A stretch of 64,000 bases of DNA. Origin: Echinostoma caproni. Lineage: Eukaryota; Platyhelminthes; Trematoda; Plagiorchiida; Echinostomatidae. The notes below the pieces were generated by a model. That model saw nothing but the letters and a program-made list of their open reading frames with translations. It searched no databases and was not told the DNA's origin. The DNA is taken from contig UZAN01039461.1 in assembly GCA_900618425.1 (NCBI GenBank), forward strand, positions 103,973 to 167,972, in the 5' to 3' direction. The position numbers were made by a program, and so were the translations under genes. This document shows positions 23,801 to 35,800 of this stretch, one piece after another (the stretch's first letter is position 1; each line of letters starts with the position of its first letter).

Positions 23801-26800
23801 CATCAAATTTCAACGCATCGGGCATACCACCTGTCAATTAGTTTCATCTCCTTGAGATCCCCCGCAGCGTTTCATCTGTAAGCAATTACCGCACAGCAGG
23901 TACACTGCAAGAACAATCTCATACAGCGTCTTATAATGTTCTCAGGCATAGTCTGCCAAGGGTTAGACAGTGGTTGACTGGATGTTTCTGCCTTTTGGCG
24001 GTATTCTTTTTCGAACAGTTAAAACACGTGTTTTCGATTCTGCCACTGCCCGTTTTTACCACTTTATACCATATAATGATTGAGTTTGGTAGAGTCAGAG
24101 GATCAGACTCCCACAAAGTGCATGTGGATGTGTTTGGCCCAAGTTGAATCCTGATTTGCACACAAGGTACTGTGAACTGCCTTTTGTTCTCTCCCAGCCG
24201 GAACAATGTTATAATCTCATTCACAGCAACTCATCCCGCTGGATCCAAGGTAACTTTTTTCATTGAAAACGTTCATTAGTTGACCACTCGGCCTCAACGG
24301 AATTTAATCACTGGGTTATTGAGGGCTTAGACTGACTCCACTCATGCAGTGGACCATGCTCACAATCACATCTAGGCATGGTGACCGATTTATCAATCCA
24401 TCTTGACGTGATTCGCTTCCTTACCCGACCGACAGAGGTCAGTTAACTCCGGGTTCGTTCGTTTGCATCTACGACGCACACTCGATCAACGATCAAGAAC
24501 GACGTTCCCGGGTGGAACGGGTGTGTGCGTGTGGGGGTGGGGGAGAACGATTCACCTCACCCCACCGAAACTTTCATCCTCGCTCGGTAACTCACTCAAA
24601 AATTACGTTTGCTTAGAGTATCAAGCTTGGATTAGCGCATTCTAATTTTCAGAGACACCAGAAACTCTTGAAGGTCTTCAGTGTGGGTTTCACTCCTTGG
24701 GAGATCGTTAATTCCCCACGAGATAATGCATTCAAATGCGATTGAAATGTTTGTGATAACCAACAAAGGGCACTGGACAGCTGTGCGTACTTTTCGTGTC
24801 CCTGGGACAGGGAGGTAATCGGGAATCATCCAATTAGGATCTATTGTGCTTGCGGTGACAGAGTTTGCCTGGAATCCACTGAAGTAAGTCGGTAACAATA
24901 TAAAGGTAAACTGATTGGACAAAAAGAAATAATTTACAAATTCTCTCCCCCTTTGCACAATTGTCGCTGAATTTTTATAAAGCAAAATTTCCATAAACTT
25001 TAATGCGCGAAGGGAAAAAAATGAGCTCGTAAGGATTTCCGCATTCTTGGTATTTGCAACTGTATTTCACGGTTGGAAATTCATCCGTTTTTAGTGCAGT
25101 GCATTTCAGAGCTCAAAAGTTCCAGCCGCTTGTCTGAGCAACCTAGGAATGCTAAAGAAAGGAAATCTATTGCGATTTATGCAGGTTTCTTTCGTTCATC
25201 TATTTTCTGGAGTATGTTAGAAATAAAATGTTATTTGGTCTCTTAGGTATCGGTATTCCGATGGTTAATATCACAGTTACAGTAACTCGGGGGTCGGTCA
25301 TGCTACTAATTCTATCGCTAATGCCTATCTTACACATTTCAATAATTTTTAAGGCAGTAATTCACTGAATAAAGCCATTCGTTTAAAAATCGGCTTTACC
25401 GATAAATATACAATAAGCAAAAATGAAGTAAAATAGTATTACTATCATTATAAGCTAATCATGCTAATGTAATTGTTTTCATTACAGTCCTTATCGTTGT
25501 TTTCGTTTGTTTTGTGTACAAGCTTTCGAGTGACAACCGTATTACTTGGCTTGTCAAAGGGGGTGCAAAAATGGAACTCAGATCGTTATGTAGATATTGT
25601 TTACTGATTTTGGCCCTTTTGATTTTTGATTCCACTTCACAATTAACATCACCACTGACAAAGACAAATATTCTGTCCAACACCATGCCTATTTGTTTAG
25701 GCTTATATCACTCAAAATCGCGTTTAGCTCTCCTCTGTATCAGGTAAAGCATCATATATCTTCACGTGAATTATTTCAACTAGGGTAAAGACATATTGTT
25801 CTAAAAGATGAAAATCGCCAGCCAAATAAGTATTTTGTTGGTTAGTGTCTTCCCATTTGTTTTCCTCTCATCGGTACACATGAAGCGAGTAGCAGTAGTA
25901 GATTTTTAAACTTTAACGACGTGCAGTCCAATTGACGATATATATTTTCTCTTTCAAACATTTTACAAAATACGGTGACATTTTCTGCTATGGTAGCTGT
26001 CACTAAGCACAAAACAAAGTAAGTGGTTCGTCCTGCCCCACATCACAAGCCAAAAATCTGAAAAGCTGAAACCATTTCTGGAGCCCTTTACACACCGATT
26101 TCTTTAGCCCAGCTGTCGAATCGTGAAGCAGATCTAAGTGAATGGTTGCCTTACTTGCTCGCAGTTCATTTGTGAAGCCCATGGGTTTTGGGGGAAATGT
26201 AAAATAAAAGCATTTTGTGAAAGAGAAATTTATTTCGCCGTGTTTTCTGCTTTGAATAAGAGGAGAGAACTGTATTGAATCAACGTTACATTTCTTAAAA
26301 TTTGGTGCCATTGCTTTAAAACAGAGGAAGAGAGAGAGAGAGCGAGAGTCCGTAAGTGGAACCCAGACACTTTAATGGAACCACAACATTAATCTTCGTG
26401 GTTTACATGACATCCGGTTAATACGGATGATAATTATGCTTGTCGACAATGTTTCACATACGATTTTCAAAGGTTAACCTGAGTAGTTGGTTCTCCTTAA
26501 TTTAAAAATGTCGTTGGTTACATGCTAAAATGGGTCCGGGATAGCATCTGCACGACGCATAGCTGAGGCTAGATCATGTACTCAAGATTAGTGTTCCTTC
26601 TATTTGTATTTGCAATAAGGTCATTAGTATTGCGGTTTCATATTACAGATAGTTGAAAATCCACCAGTTTAAAAATCATACACATTGATCACCGTTTGGG
26701 ACATTTCAATAACACCTAATAGACAATAAAAGTCAAAAATCAAATCAAAAAGTCATAAATCATGCAGACTTGATGTCTCCATGTTCCCGTGGAGTAAGAA

Positions 26801-29800
26801 TGGTCAAGAGGTTTTTCATGAGTTTCGGATCTGGGTTTCGTGTCAGCGGCTCTGAAACCACAAAAGAGTAGCATCTATTCGGTTAAATATTTTTTGTAAA
26901 TTGGCGCATCACCTTACTTGAGCGCAGCTTGCAACTGGTCCGTGAATAATTATTGATATCAGACGTCGCTCTAACGTACCACTGAACACATTGAGGTCAA
27001 TTATACGGTTCATCGGGAAAAAGGATTTCCAAACAGTTGCGAAACGTGTTTTCAAACAGTAGACTGTCTTTCTTGTTTTGGATTATTTTACTAATAGTTT
27101 TGGCAGTCGCACCCATTTATTCTTGATCCTTTTATCACTTAAGTATGCAAAATTCTATTTCTTTTAAACACATGCTACATGTGCTTCAGCACCAGTTTGA
27201 ACTAAGCCTCTTCCCGTATTCTTGCATTTTATTTTGGGTGTTCGCTACATGCTTATCACAGAATAATTCAACTTTGTTTTCATCCCTGATATGTGACTCA
27301 AGAAGTTAGATGCTATGCGTAACAACCTGATTTTATCTTGCTCCGAAAGCTCTTTCGCTTCCACTTCATTCCACTTCTTTCTTTCGTTAGTTACGGGGCA
27401 ACTAGTGAATCTCGGTAGCCCCGGGTTTGTTGCACTATGCAGCTCTCTATTGCGCGCTGCATTTATTCTCAAAATGCATGGAATACTGACTTCTCTACAT
27501 CAGTAAACTTCTTTCGTCGCACCATGGTTTATCTTGACTTCAGTTGACATATTTGATGTTTCACATTGCAATTTGAGGTCAGTGCTGGTAATTTAATCAC
27601 ATGATCCTGGCGATATAATTTCATTTCACATAGCACGGATGAAAGCCTCAGGTCTGAGTTTTCTAGAAGCCCGTGACTAATTCAGGCTTCCCAATCCTCC
27701 AAAGAGAAGATTGGCCTCTTCAAGTGTGACAGAATGTAAGGAAAGGTTTCATCAAAACAGCTCCGTTCACAGTCGAACCAACGGATCTAGGACAAAGGCA
27801 ATTACCGCGAAGCGGTCTCCAAACACCCAACTCTCTGATTTCTGTAAACAAACAGCATTCCTTTACACATTACCAGCTTCTTTTTATCAAGGATTAATCA
27901 ACTCAGTGCCCTGTCACCTGCTTATTCGTGAATTACAGGAAGCTGACTATGGCTAATTCCATTAGTTGTACTAAGCGGTGGTTGTACTAGCTTTTGAAGT
28001 ATGAGTGGGCAAAACAATTGTTTACAGACTTTGGCATAGACATCAACAATGTAATGGGACAAAAATGATTGTCTGAAAGAGATCTTCACAAATAGTTTTC
28101 CATCATAACACATGGGTTACTTTATCCGCATCAAGCTCAGTTTTCTGTTTATCCATTACAAAGGTAGAAAGCATTTGTTCTTCTCTGAACTGAGTGGTGG
28201 GGGGGGGGTTGGAACACAAATCGGTCCAGATTATTTCTCAACTGATTCGTGGTCACCATCTTCTTTATGAACCCATTTGTTCCGTAGTGAACCGGGCTGG
28301 TTTGACGAGAACTCTTTGCGTTGACTGAGGCACTTGAATATTTCTCATGTTTGCCGCAAACGCAGACCTGGTGAGTTCAGCCAGACCAAATACGATTTGT
28401 CAACATCCGTTTAAGATCATCTTGCAAGGAGTGATGATTGTAACTTGTTTCTTACGTTCAGCGATCGGTCAAAACAAAGAGATTACCTTAAATGACGTGA
28501 ATCTGATTTGCAACCTGGGGAGTTGATTCGGAAACAAACAAGTCTCGTAGAGTCATTGCAATAGGTGGGTGCTAGATGTTGTGGGTTGGAAGCGTCCACC
28601 CCTAGCCAGCTCGGTGCCAGGACTGAAGCATCGAACACAACACCTAAAATGGATCAATCGCAATCATTCTTCGAAGCTTATTTGTCTCAAAATCAACTCC
28701 CCAAGCTGCAAATGAGATTTGCGTTTCCTGACCCACATCGTCAGACAGAAGATTACCGGATATGCATAGCTGACGAGCAGCAGGTACCGCAAAACCGATC
28801 ATGTGCTTCCAATAAATTTTGTCCTCGCATTCCTACACTTTCCTCACCAGATGCACAGATTATTCAGGGGTGTATGTGAATAGACATGGGAGTTGATATC
28901 ACGCCTTGCTATTTGACATTGGTTTGCCAGATAAAACTGTAACGGAACCACTGCTGAGACTTCGATTCTGCGAAACGTTTTTGACTTGATGAATCCTCTG
29001 ATGGTCATATTCATCTGAACACACTCGACGTGGGTGTTAGAATATGTTACAACGAAATTTACGATATACGATATATGGGCATATATGTGAATATATATAT
29101 ATATATGCGGAAAAATACTATACAGTTGGATGAGATTACCTAATAAGGAGAATATGGAGGGGTCAAGGGCAGTGATATCCGAGATCACTAAGACTAGTTT
29201 CTGAATGAAAACCTGATGTGTTATACACGATGGTGGTTCATTCGATCGTCCCGATTCATCGGTGTGGTCCGCTGGGAGGGGGGACCTCATGAGGTTATGG
29301 GCATGCATAAGACTTGTGGGGGACAACAATTATTCAATGTGACGGGAGGGCAATAGGAGAGGTGGAATGCAAACTTTCACCAGCTCTATTGTGGTCGGTG
29401 GAGGAACAGATGTTGGCATCCGACGTCAAAAGCTAAACTGATTGGCGAGTGCCTCAGCCCCACCGACCGTTGGTTTTGTGTCACCAAGATGTGACACCAC
29501 ANNNNNNNNNNNNNNNNNNNNNNNNNNNNNNNNNNNNNNNNNNNNNNNNNNNNNNNNNNNNNNNNNNNNNNNNNNNNNNNNNNNNNNNNNNNNNNNNNNN
29601 NNNNNNNNNNNNNNNNNNNNNNNNNNNNNNNNNNNNNNNNNNNNNNNNNNNNNNNNNNNNNNNNNNNNNNNNNNNNNNNNNNNNNNNNNNNNNNNNNNNN
29701 NNNNNNNNNNNNNNNNNNNNNNNNNNNNNNNNNNNNNNNNNNNNNNNNNNNNNNNNNNNNNNNNNNNNNNNNNNNNNNNNNNNNNNNNNNNNNNNNNNNN

Positions 29801-32800
29801 NNNNNNNNNNNNNNNNNNNNNNNNNNNNNNNNNNNNNNNNNNNNNNNNNNNNNNNNNNNNNNNNNNNNNNNNNNNNNNNNNNNNNNNNNNNNNNNNNNNN
29901 NNNNNNNNNNNNNNNNNNNNNNNNNNNNNNNNNNNNNNNNNNNNNNNNNNNNNNNNNNNNNNNNNNNNNNNNNNNNNNNNNNNNNNNNNNNNNNNNNNNN
30001 NNNNNNNNNNNNNNNNNNNNNNNNNNNNNNNNNNNNNNNNNNNNNNNNNNNNNNNNNNNNNNNNNNNNNNNNNCTTGGTCGCCTTACTCTCTTTCTAGAG
30101 TGATGACCATGGATTTGTAATGACCAGCGCCGGACAGCGGAACCTTTGCATATTGTAGCACAAGAGCGATTTGACGAATGCTCCCAGAAAGAAACGGAAG
30201 GATCCAGTTGTTGGTAGTTTAATGATGCATATAAAGCTTAACTGAACGAAAAGTCCCATGAAAGTTGTTCGATTATATAATTCAAATTACTTATTTATGT
30301 GTGAAATCCTTATAATTTGGACGATTGGCAACGACACGAGGAGATACACTTGATTTAAACAATGGATATTAATCTTTCTTAAGGATTCTTCACTAATGTA
30401 AAGGATCCTCAGGAAAGGTTAATTTTTTCTTGTGGAACGCGGTCCAAAAGTGACAGGTTAAAGGTTTAAAGATGTCACTGTGGGAAGCATTTGGGCTTTA
30501 TACAGAGCGAGATGTTTAAAGGATGTCATATTATGTTCCTAGTGGAAAAAATGAAAATGAAAACCCATCAATATGAAGTGAGCAAAATACGCATGAATAG
30601 AACGATGTACCCGGTAGTACTGTTAATGAAGGTGCGCAGGTGTGTGGCATATAGTGAAGCACTCCATGACAATCGATCAGGAGTGATGGTTAGATAGAAA
30701 TCGAGTGGTGCCTTACAAGAAACAAATATTAATAAATTTTAAAGTATGAACTAACATATCGTCGTTGGTGAGAAAGAAAATGGTTATAATTTATTGAGAT
30801 TGTCTTAAGATCATCCATCAAAACGAACTGGGTCTGGACGATCATGAAAGAATAATCGTATTTTAGATATAATATTCAAGGTGGATTCCAATTTGACAAT
30901 TCTTTTCAGGAGCCCTTACTGTCAAATTTTTTGTGGTACTGCGAAATGTAGTGTTTAAGGACAAGCACATACGTGAGGCAAAATTTGAAATTCACTGTTT
31001 CCAGTCCATGTTTTTCACCTGATTAGGTCTCAGTTGGCAATTTCGCAAGTTGCACATTTACTCAACCGGGTTTTGACAAAACTGACATATGGTTTCTCTT
31101 GATTTCTTTATTCTGCGTTATATTTGACACCAACGTGGGTTCTGCCAAATTATTGCGACATGCAATAGTTTGTGCTGAATGATAATAGAACGTATTTTTA
31201 TTTGCATAGTTTAACAAGATTTATTCTGGTCATGAAATCAATTAAATGAACAATGAGTAAAGAAGACATCAATGCTTTGATGTACATTATTTGACACAAA
31301 GTATGCTGGAGTGAATAAACAACGTCATCGAGACACCTGTAAATGGAGGAGACAAAATTGTCACTCCTGCAATTATAGTTGATGTTATAATAATTACCTT
31401 TAACTTCTCAGGCCACATTGATCAACGTAGAAAGGCACAAAAGGAAGAGAAGATGGTATCTTAAAACAAACGGGGTTCTTCTAAAAAGTGGTAATGAAAA
31501 ACAGATTAAAATGTGTAATATGCTTGGGTCCGTGGGTTCAGCAGGATATCCCCCCGTGAAAGATAGACTGACGACCGAATGTGGACAGAGTCTCGGTTTC
31601 GGGCTGAAACTGTTGATGAATAGGACGTTCTCCATGGAGAGAGTTGGATGATACTCTGCAACAAAGGAGTTATAAGCACCATGAATCAAATGGTGCACGG
31701 AAACATGAACACAACTCACACTCAAACGAAATGACAGGTTGCCAAGGTCGTTACAAACGGCGTGCAGTATGCAAATATTAAACTGAGGCACTATACGTTT
31801 AAAAAACACTGGGATACTGCGAGTATAGATGTGCAGAAGTTTTAAGTTGTCTGGATTATTCAATCGCAAAAATCGAAACGATGAGACTACTGAGAGCTAC
31901 GATGTAGAGGGCAGCCTATTGAAGCAAACATAGAAGGGGATAATGGTCACGAAAGATCAAGTGTTGCCAAACAGAGGGCTGTCTTGTTTACTTGTTTTCA
32001 CTTGGATCGTCAACGTATTGAGAAGATATTAATCGTGTGAATATTTTGCGAGTATATGTGAGTTCACTTCTTTTACCTTGTCCAGCTGTGACAAATGGAT
32101 TTTCACAGTGTCCGAAAACCTGTTTACTATGACTGAACAACTACTGCGGAATATAAGTGCAATACCTACAAACATGACCAGAAAAAGTATTGCCGAATTT
32201 ATTCTTCTCTTCCTAGAGAGGTATTTTCCGATAAGCAGAACAAATATGGAAAGTCATGTAACTGTTTGTGCACTCACGACAGGCTTGAGAAAGAGTAGAC
32301 CCCAATCACAGTATAATCAACCGTCAAAATGCACCAACAGAGCAAACAAGTGAATAACTTTGTCACTTCGCTAATTTGCTCCTTCTGATTTACTACTTTT
32401 TTTAACAATCAGCGTACCATGCTTGTCAAATTGTCGGAGAACAGTTTGATTGATGATTCAATAGCACTCGCTCCAGCTTACGATGCCGATTTGGGTACAA
32501 ACGGGATTGTGCGGTACACCCTGACCCCGGTTGTACCCGAATTCACACTGAAATGGCTTGTGGATATGATGGAATTCGGAGACCGCTTAGACACTGCGTT
32601 TTCGAGCGGGAGTAATTCGAGAAATCCAATAGCTGGAGAGAACACCGAGGACGAAATGGATCCAACTACCAAATCTCAGTCACCGGCGGCTGCATTTCTT
32701 GAGCCACCGGACTACACTACTGGTCAAAGACACGAGTTACGTCTTGTGGTGAAAAAGTCCTTGGATCGTGAAACCCAAGCGGCCTACGATTTCACACTGA

Positions 32801-35800
32801 CGGCCTATGATGGAGGTTCACCGGCACGGAATGCATCTGTTCCCCTCCGGGTGCTAATCACGGATGCCAATGACAATTCACCAAAATTCCAGAAGGACAC
32901 GTATGTGGTCGAGTTGAGAGAGAATGCACGACCACATACACCGGTAATCCAGGTGAGATTGGGCTAACTTTAGTGTACGTAGAGTGTTTCCTTTTCAAAT
33001 TTGCCAAAGTAACCTTGAATTGAAACCGAAAAATGGCTACTGTGGATTGGAAATCTCCTCCGGTTTTCACGGATTAAAAAAATTGTATCGTGATTAAAGT
33101 TTACCTGTCTTGGTCGCCCGATGCATATACTATCCTAACGGCAATCGTTGTAGTAATGAAGATTCATTTTCAAAGCGATCATTAAGTTAATACTATTCAC
33201 GACGTTTTATTTGTTATCAGGCAAATTAACAACTAAGTGATCATTTCGTCTGCTTTTGATTGTTCTTGGTAATAAAGATTGATGTAGACCAGCTGATAAT
33301 AAAATAAGTAGATTATATGACTGAACGTCATCCATGTAAGTTATCTTGAATGAAATAGAATATGCTTAAGTGCTCAGAGTGGTATCCAAATCACATGTTG
33401 AAAGAAACAGATGTATGATAAATTATAAACAAATACGAACTATAACGCAATGACCTAGTGCGTGTACGTTGGGATATAGTCAACAGATACAGCGGCTTGA
33501 ACAACTAATAAATCAGCAAGTTTAATCATGAAGAATGTTGCACATTCGAATGTTAAACTAATTTTCCGGATGAATCAATGAGGCAGGAACTAGAAGATTT
33601 AGATGACGACGATCGTGCGGATGCACATGACCTGCCAAGCGATGTGAGGGTCACTCAAAATACTTGATCATGGTAAGCGTTTCTTTTGTTTGAGTATTCA
33701 AATGCTGTAGCATTACAAAATAGTACCGGTACGTGCGACACGTTACAAGGCCAAGGGTTATTTCTAGTGCCGTCTGCTTTTATTGTCAAGGAGAATTTCA
33801 CGCATACTCGTTTAAAATATTGATACCGAATTCAGAATGGATGCGGTCGGCATGATCGCTTTCGAATAACTGATGCAAACCAGTAGGGTTCTTTACAAGG
33901 AACTCATCAGTTGTTTACGGAAACGCGAATGATGTCAAGAGTATGTAAAGCGTTTTGAGAAGTCTACTCAGGTCTAATAACTGAAAGTTCTCGGTCATTT
34001 ACTAACTACTAAATCTACACACATATTAAAGCTGACAGGATGGCTCCTCGTGGTGATCCACACCAGACACCTGTCTTTCTGACATGCTTATTTGGATTAC
34101 TAATTAATAAATCTCATTCAAACATAGAACGTCACGCGTTCATTAGTATAGTTATTGTGTGGAATTAAATGGCATGCATCCTGGTAAACTGCTACTTCAG
34201 TCGTCACTAACAATGCTAATTCAACTAACATCTCGTTTGCCAGAACTGAAATAACAACATTGGTCATGCTTGTACAATTACTTCAGTTAGTTCATTTTTC
34301 CCTACTAATCTCTGTGCAATGAACAACCGAAGACGTAAATTTCACTGTCACCGAGATCTAGATTTCATTCAAAATAACTGGCCGCTTAATCCCTAGAACT
34401 GAGATTGATGAAAATCATACGTGTCAACAAGGATGTGTAACATTCAGTCAGATGATAATAAAGCTGCCTACTACCGTATTTGGCGTTGGTTATGGCAGGG
34501 TTCAAACCACTGAACTTTGAACCCTAGGCACATAGTTGCCGGAGGCATAAACCGTGATTGTTTCAAGATAAGTGATTTTTTAATAGCCACTCAAAATAAA
34601 TATATCTGAAGGGGACTTTTTACCTGCAGGCTTGAAGCAGATGGGGGTAAAATTGTGTCCATTGAACTCTAGCCTACCGTTGTGGTTGCAACGAAGAATG
34701 AGACTGTGATTTGTTGGTCTCTTCATTCACTTAATAGCTATTTACGATAACCAAACAATTATAAATCTGCATGGGTCCATGTTCCCAAACTCAGGTGGAA
34801 TGAAATGATTCATTTTTTTCTTAATTTTAATTGCTGATCTGGCAGCCAACATATGAAATGTAAACATTTTAACTTACTGTCATGGGAATACATGTACCTA
34901 ATGACCCAGTTAAATACATTTATGGTTATCATACACCAGGTTAAGGTTCAAATTGTTAGTAATTTTCTATATTGGACCTAGAATCAGAATGATATTGGGA
35001 TACAAGCGTTTTGATCCCAGAGAAAAATTACTAAAGGAGAAATGATTAGCTCACCTCAGAGACCAAGATCTGCATTCATGAAAATGACGCATGCAATCTT
35101 CATCAATGAAACTGACTCTAGAATGAATGATGCCAACATTCGGTTGTTAATTTTCTAAGCACTTTTTTTCCCGAAGGCAATTGTTCCTAGGACTATCGTA
35201 ATTTCAGTTAAGGTGCCTGTCAAACAGATGCAAACTGTAGGGACAGTTCCAAGGTTGAAGAGGTTCCCTACCATGGAGCTTTGTTTGTACACAGGAAACC
35301 ATGCGCTTTTACCGTGATCCATGAGGGTAAGAATATGAGCACAAGTCGAGTACTGCATGAACTTTAGATTCAGTCACCTGTTATGTGCCCTATTGTACGG
35401 TGAAAGCCGTATAATAACATATATTTGCCCGACACCATTTTTCTTCCATAATCGAAATGTATGTTCACATTTTTACTTCAGTACCAACGCCATGTGACGT
35501 TTATTTTACACAATCGTTAACAGCTGTATCCTTCATCGAGAAGACTTTTACTTTTTGCTTTCGATCCATTTTGCACGTTGTCGGGTTAGTTGGTTTTCGT
35601 TGCCTTCGTGCTTCAACACAAACTCTCGTTAGCAGGTACCGGTACGTTCTCTGTGCCGCGGTACCTCAATACATGTCTACAACAACTAAAAGTCTTCTGG
35701 TTTAACCAGCGGTTACTTGGTTGTTTGCAAGCCCATGGTCCCGTTCTGAAGTTCGTCACGACCGGTCGTAGTCGACGTTCTTCACACTCATCCCGTTTGT

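Larger units (their letters stand above)
20888..32412 (+). other. Intron 1 (about 11.5 kb)
   Basis: Bounded by GTGAGT at 20888 and AACAATCAG at 32412, phase 0. It contains a SINE head (21220-21295), one copy of a dispersed repeat (24681-24782), an AG-rich microsatellite (26329-26348), an (AT)n run near 29090 and the 572-base gap. The open frames at 31408-31869 (minus) and 28844-29329 (minus) show no known domain and are not called as genes. First introns often hold regulatory elements; none can be named here. Confidence 0.8.

Noticed and set aside
28844..29329. 161-codon minus-strand frame
   Set aside because: It includes an AT dinucleotide run read as alternating Ile/Tyr/His and shows no domain; probably chance.
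29442..30120. Two long open frames across the gap
   Set aside because: They consist almost entirely of N; there is no sequence to translate.
31408..31869. 153-codon minus-strand frame in intron 1
   Set aside because: No recognisable domain, codon pattern or splice context; an open frame of this size is possible by chance in so long an intron.
33579..33668. Short acidic open frame (MRQELEDLDDDDRADAHDL)
   Set aside because: Only about 30 codons, no family match and no splice context that fits the phase-0 intron it lies in.
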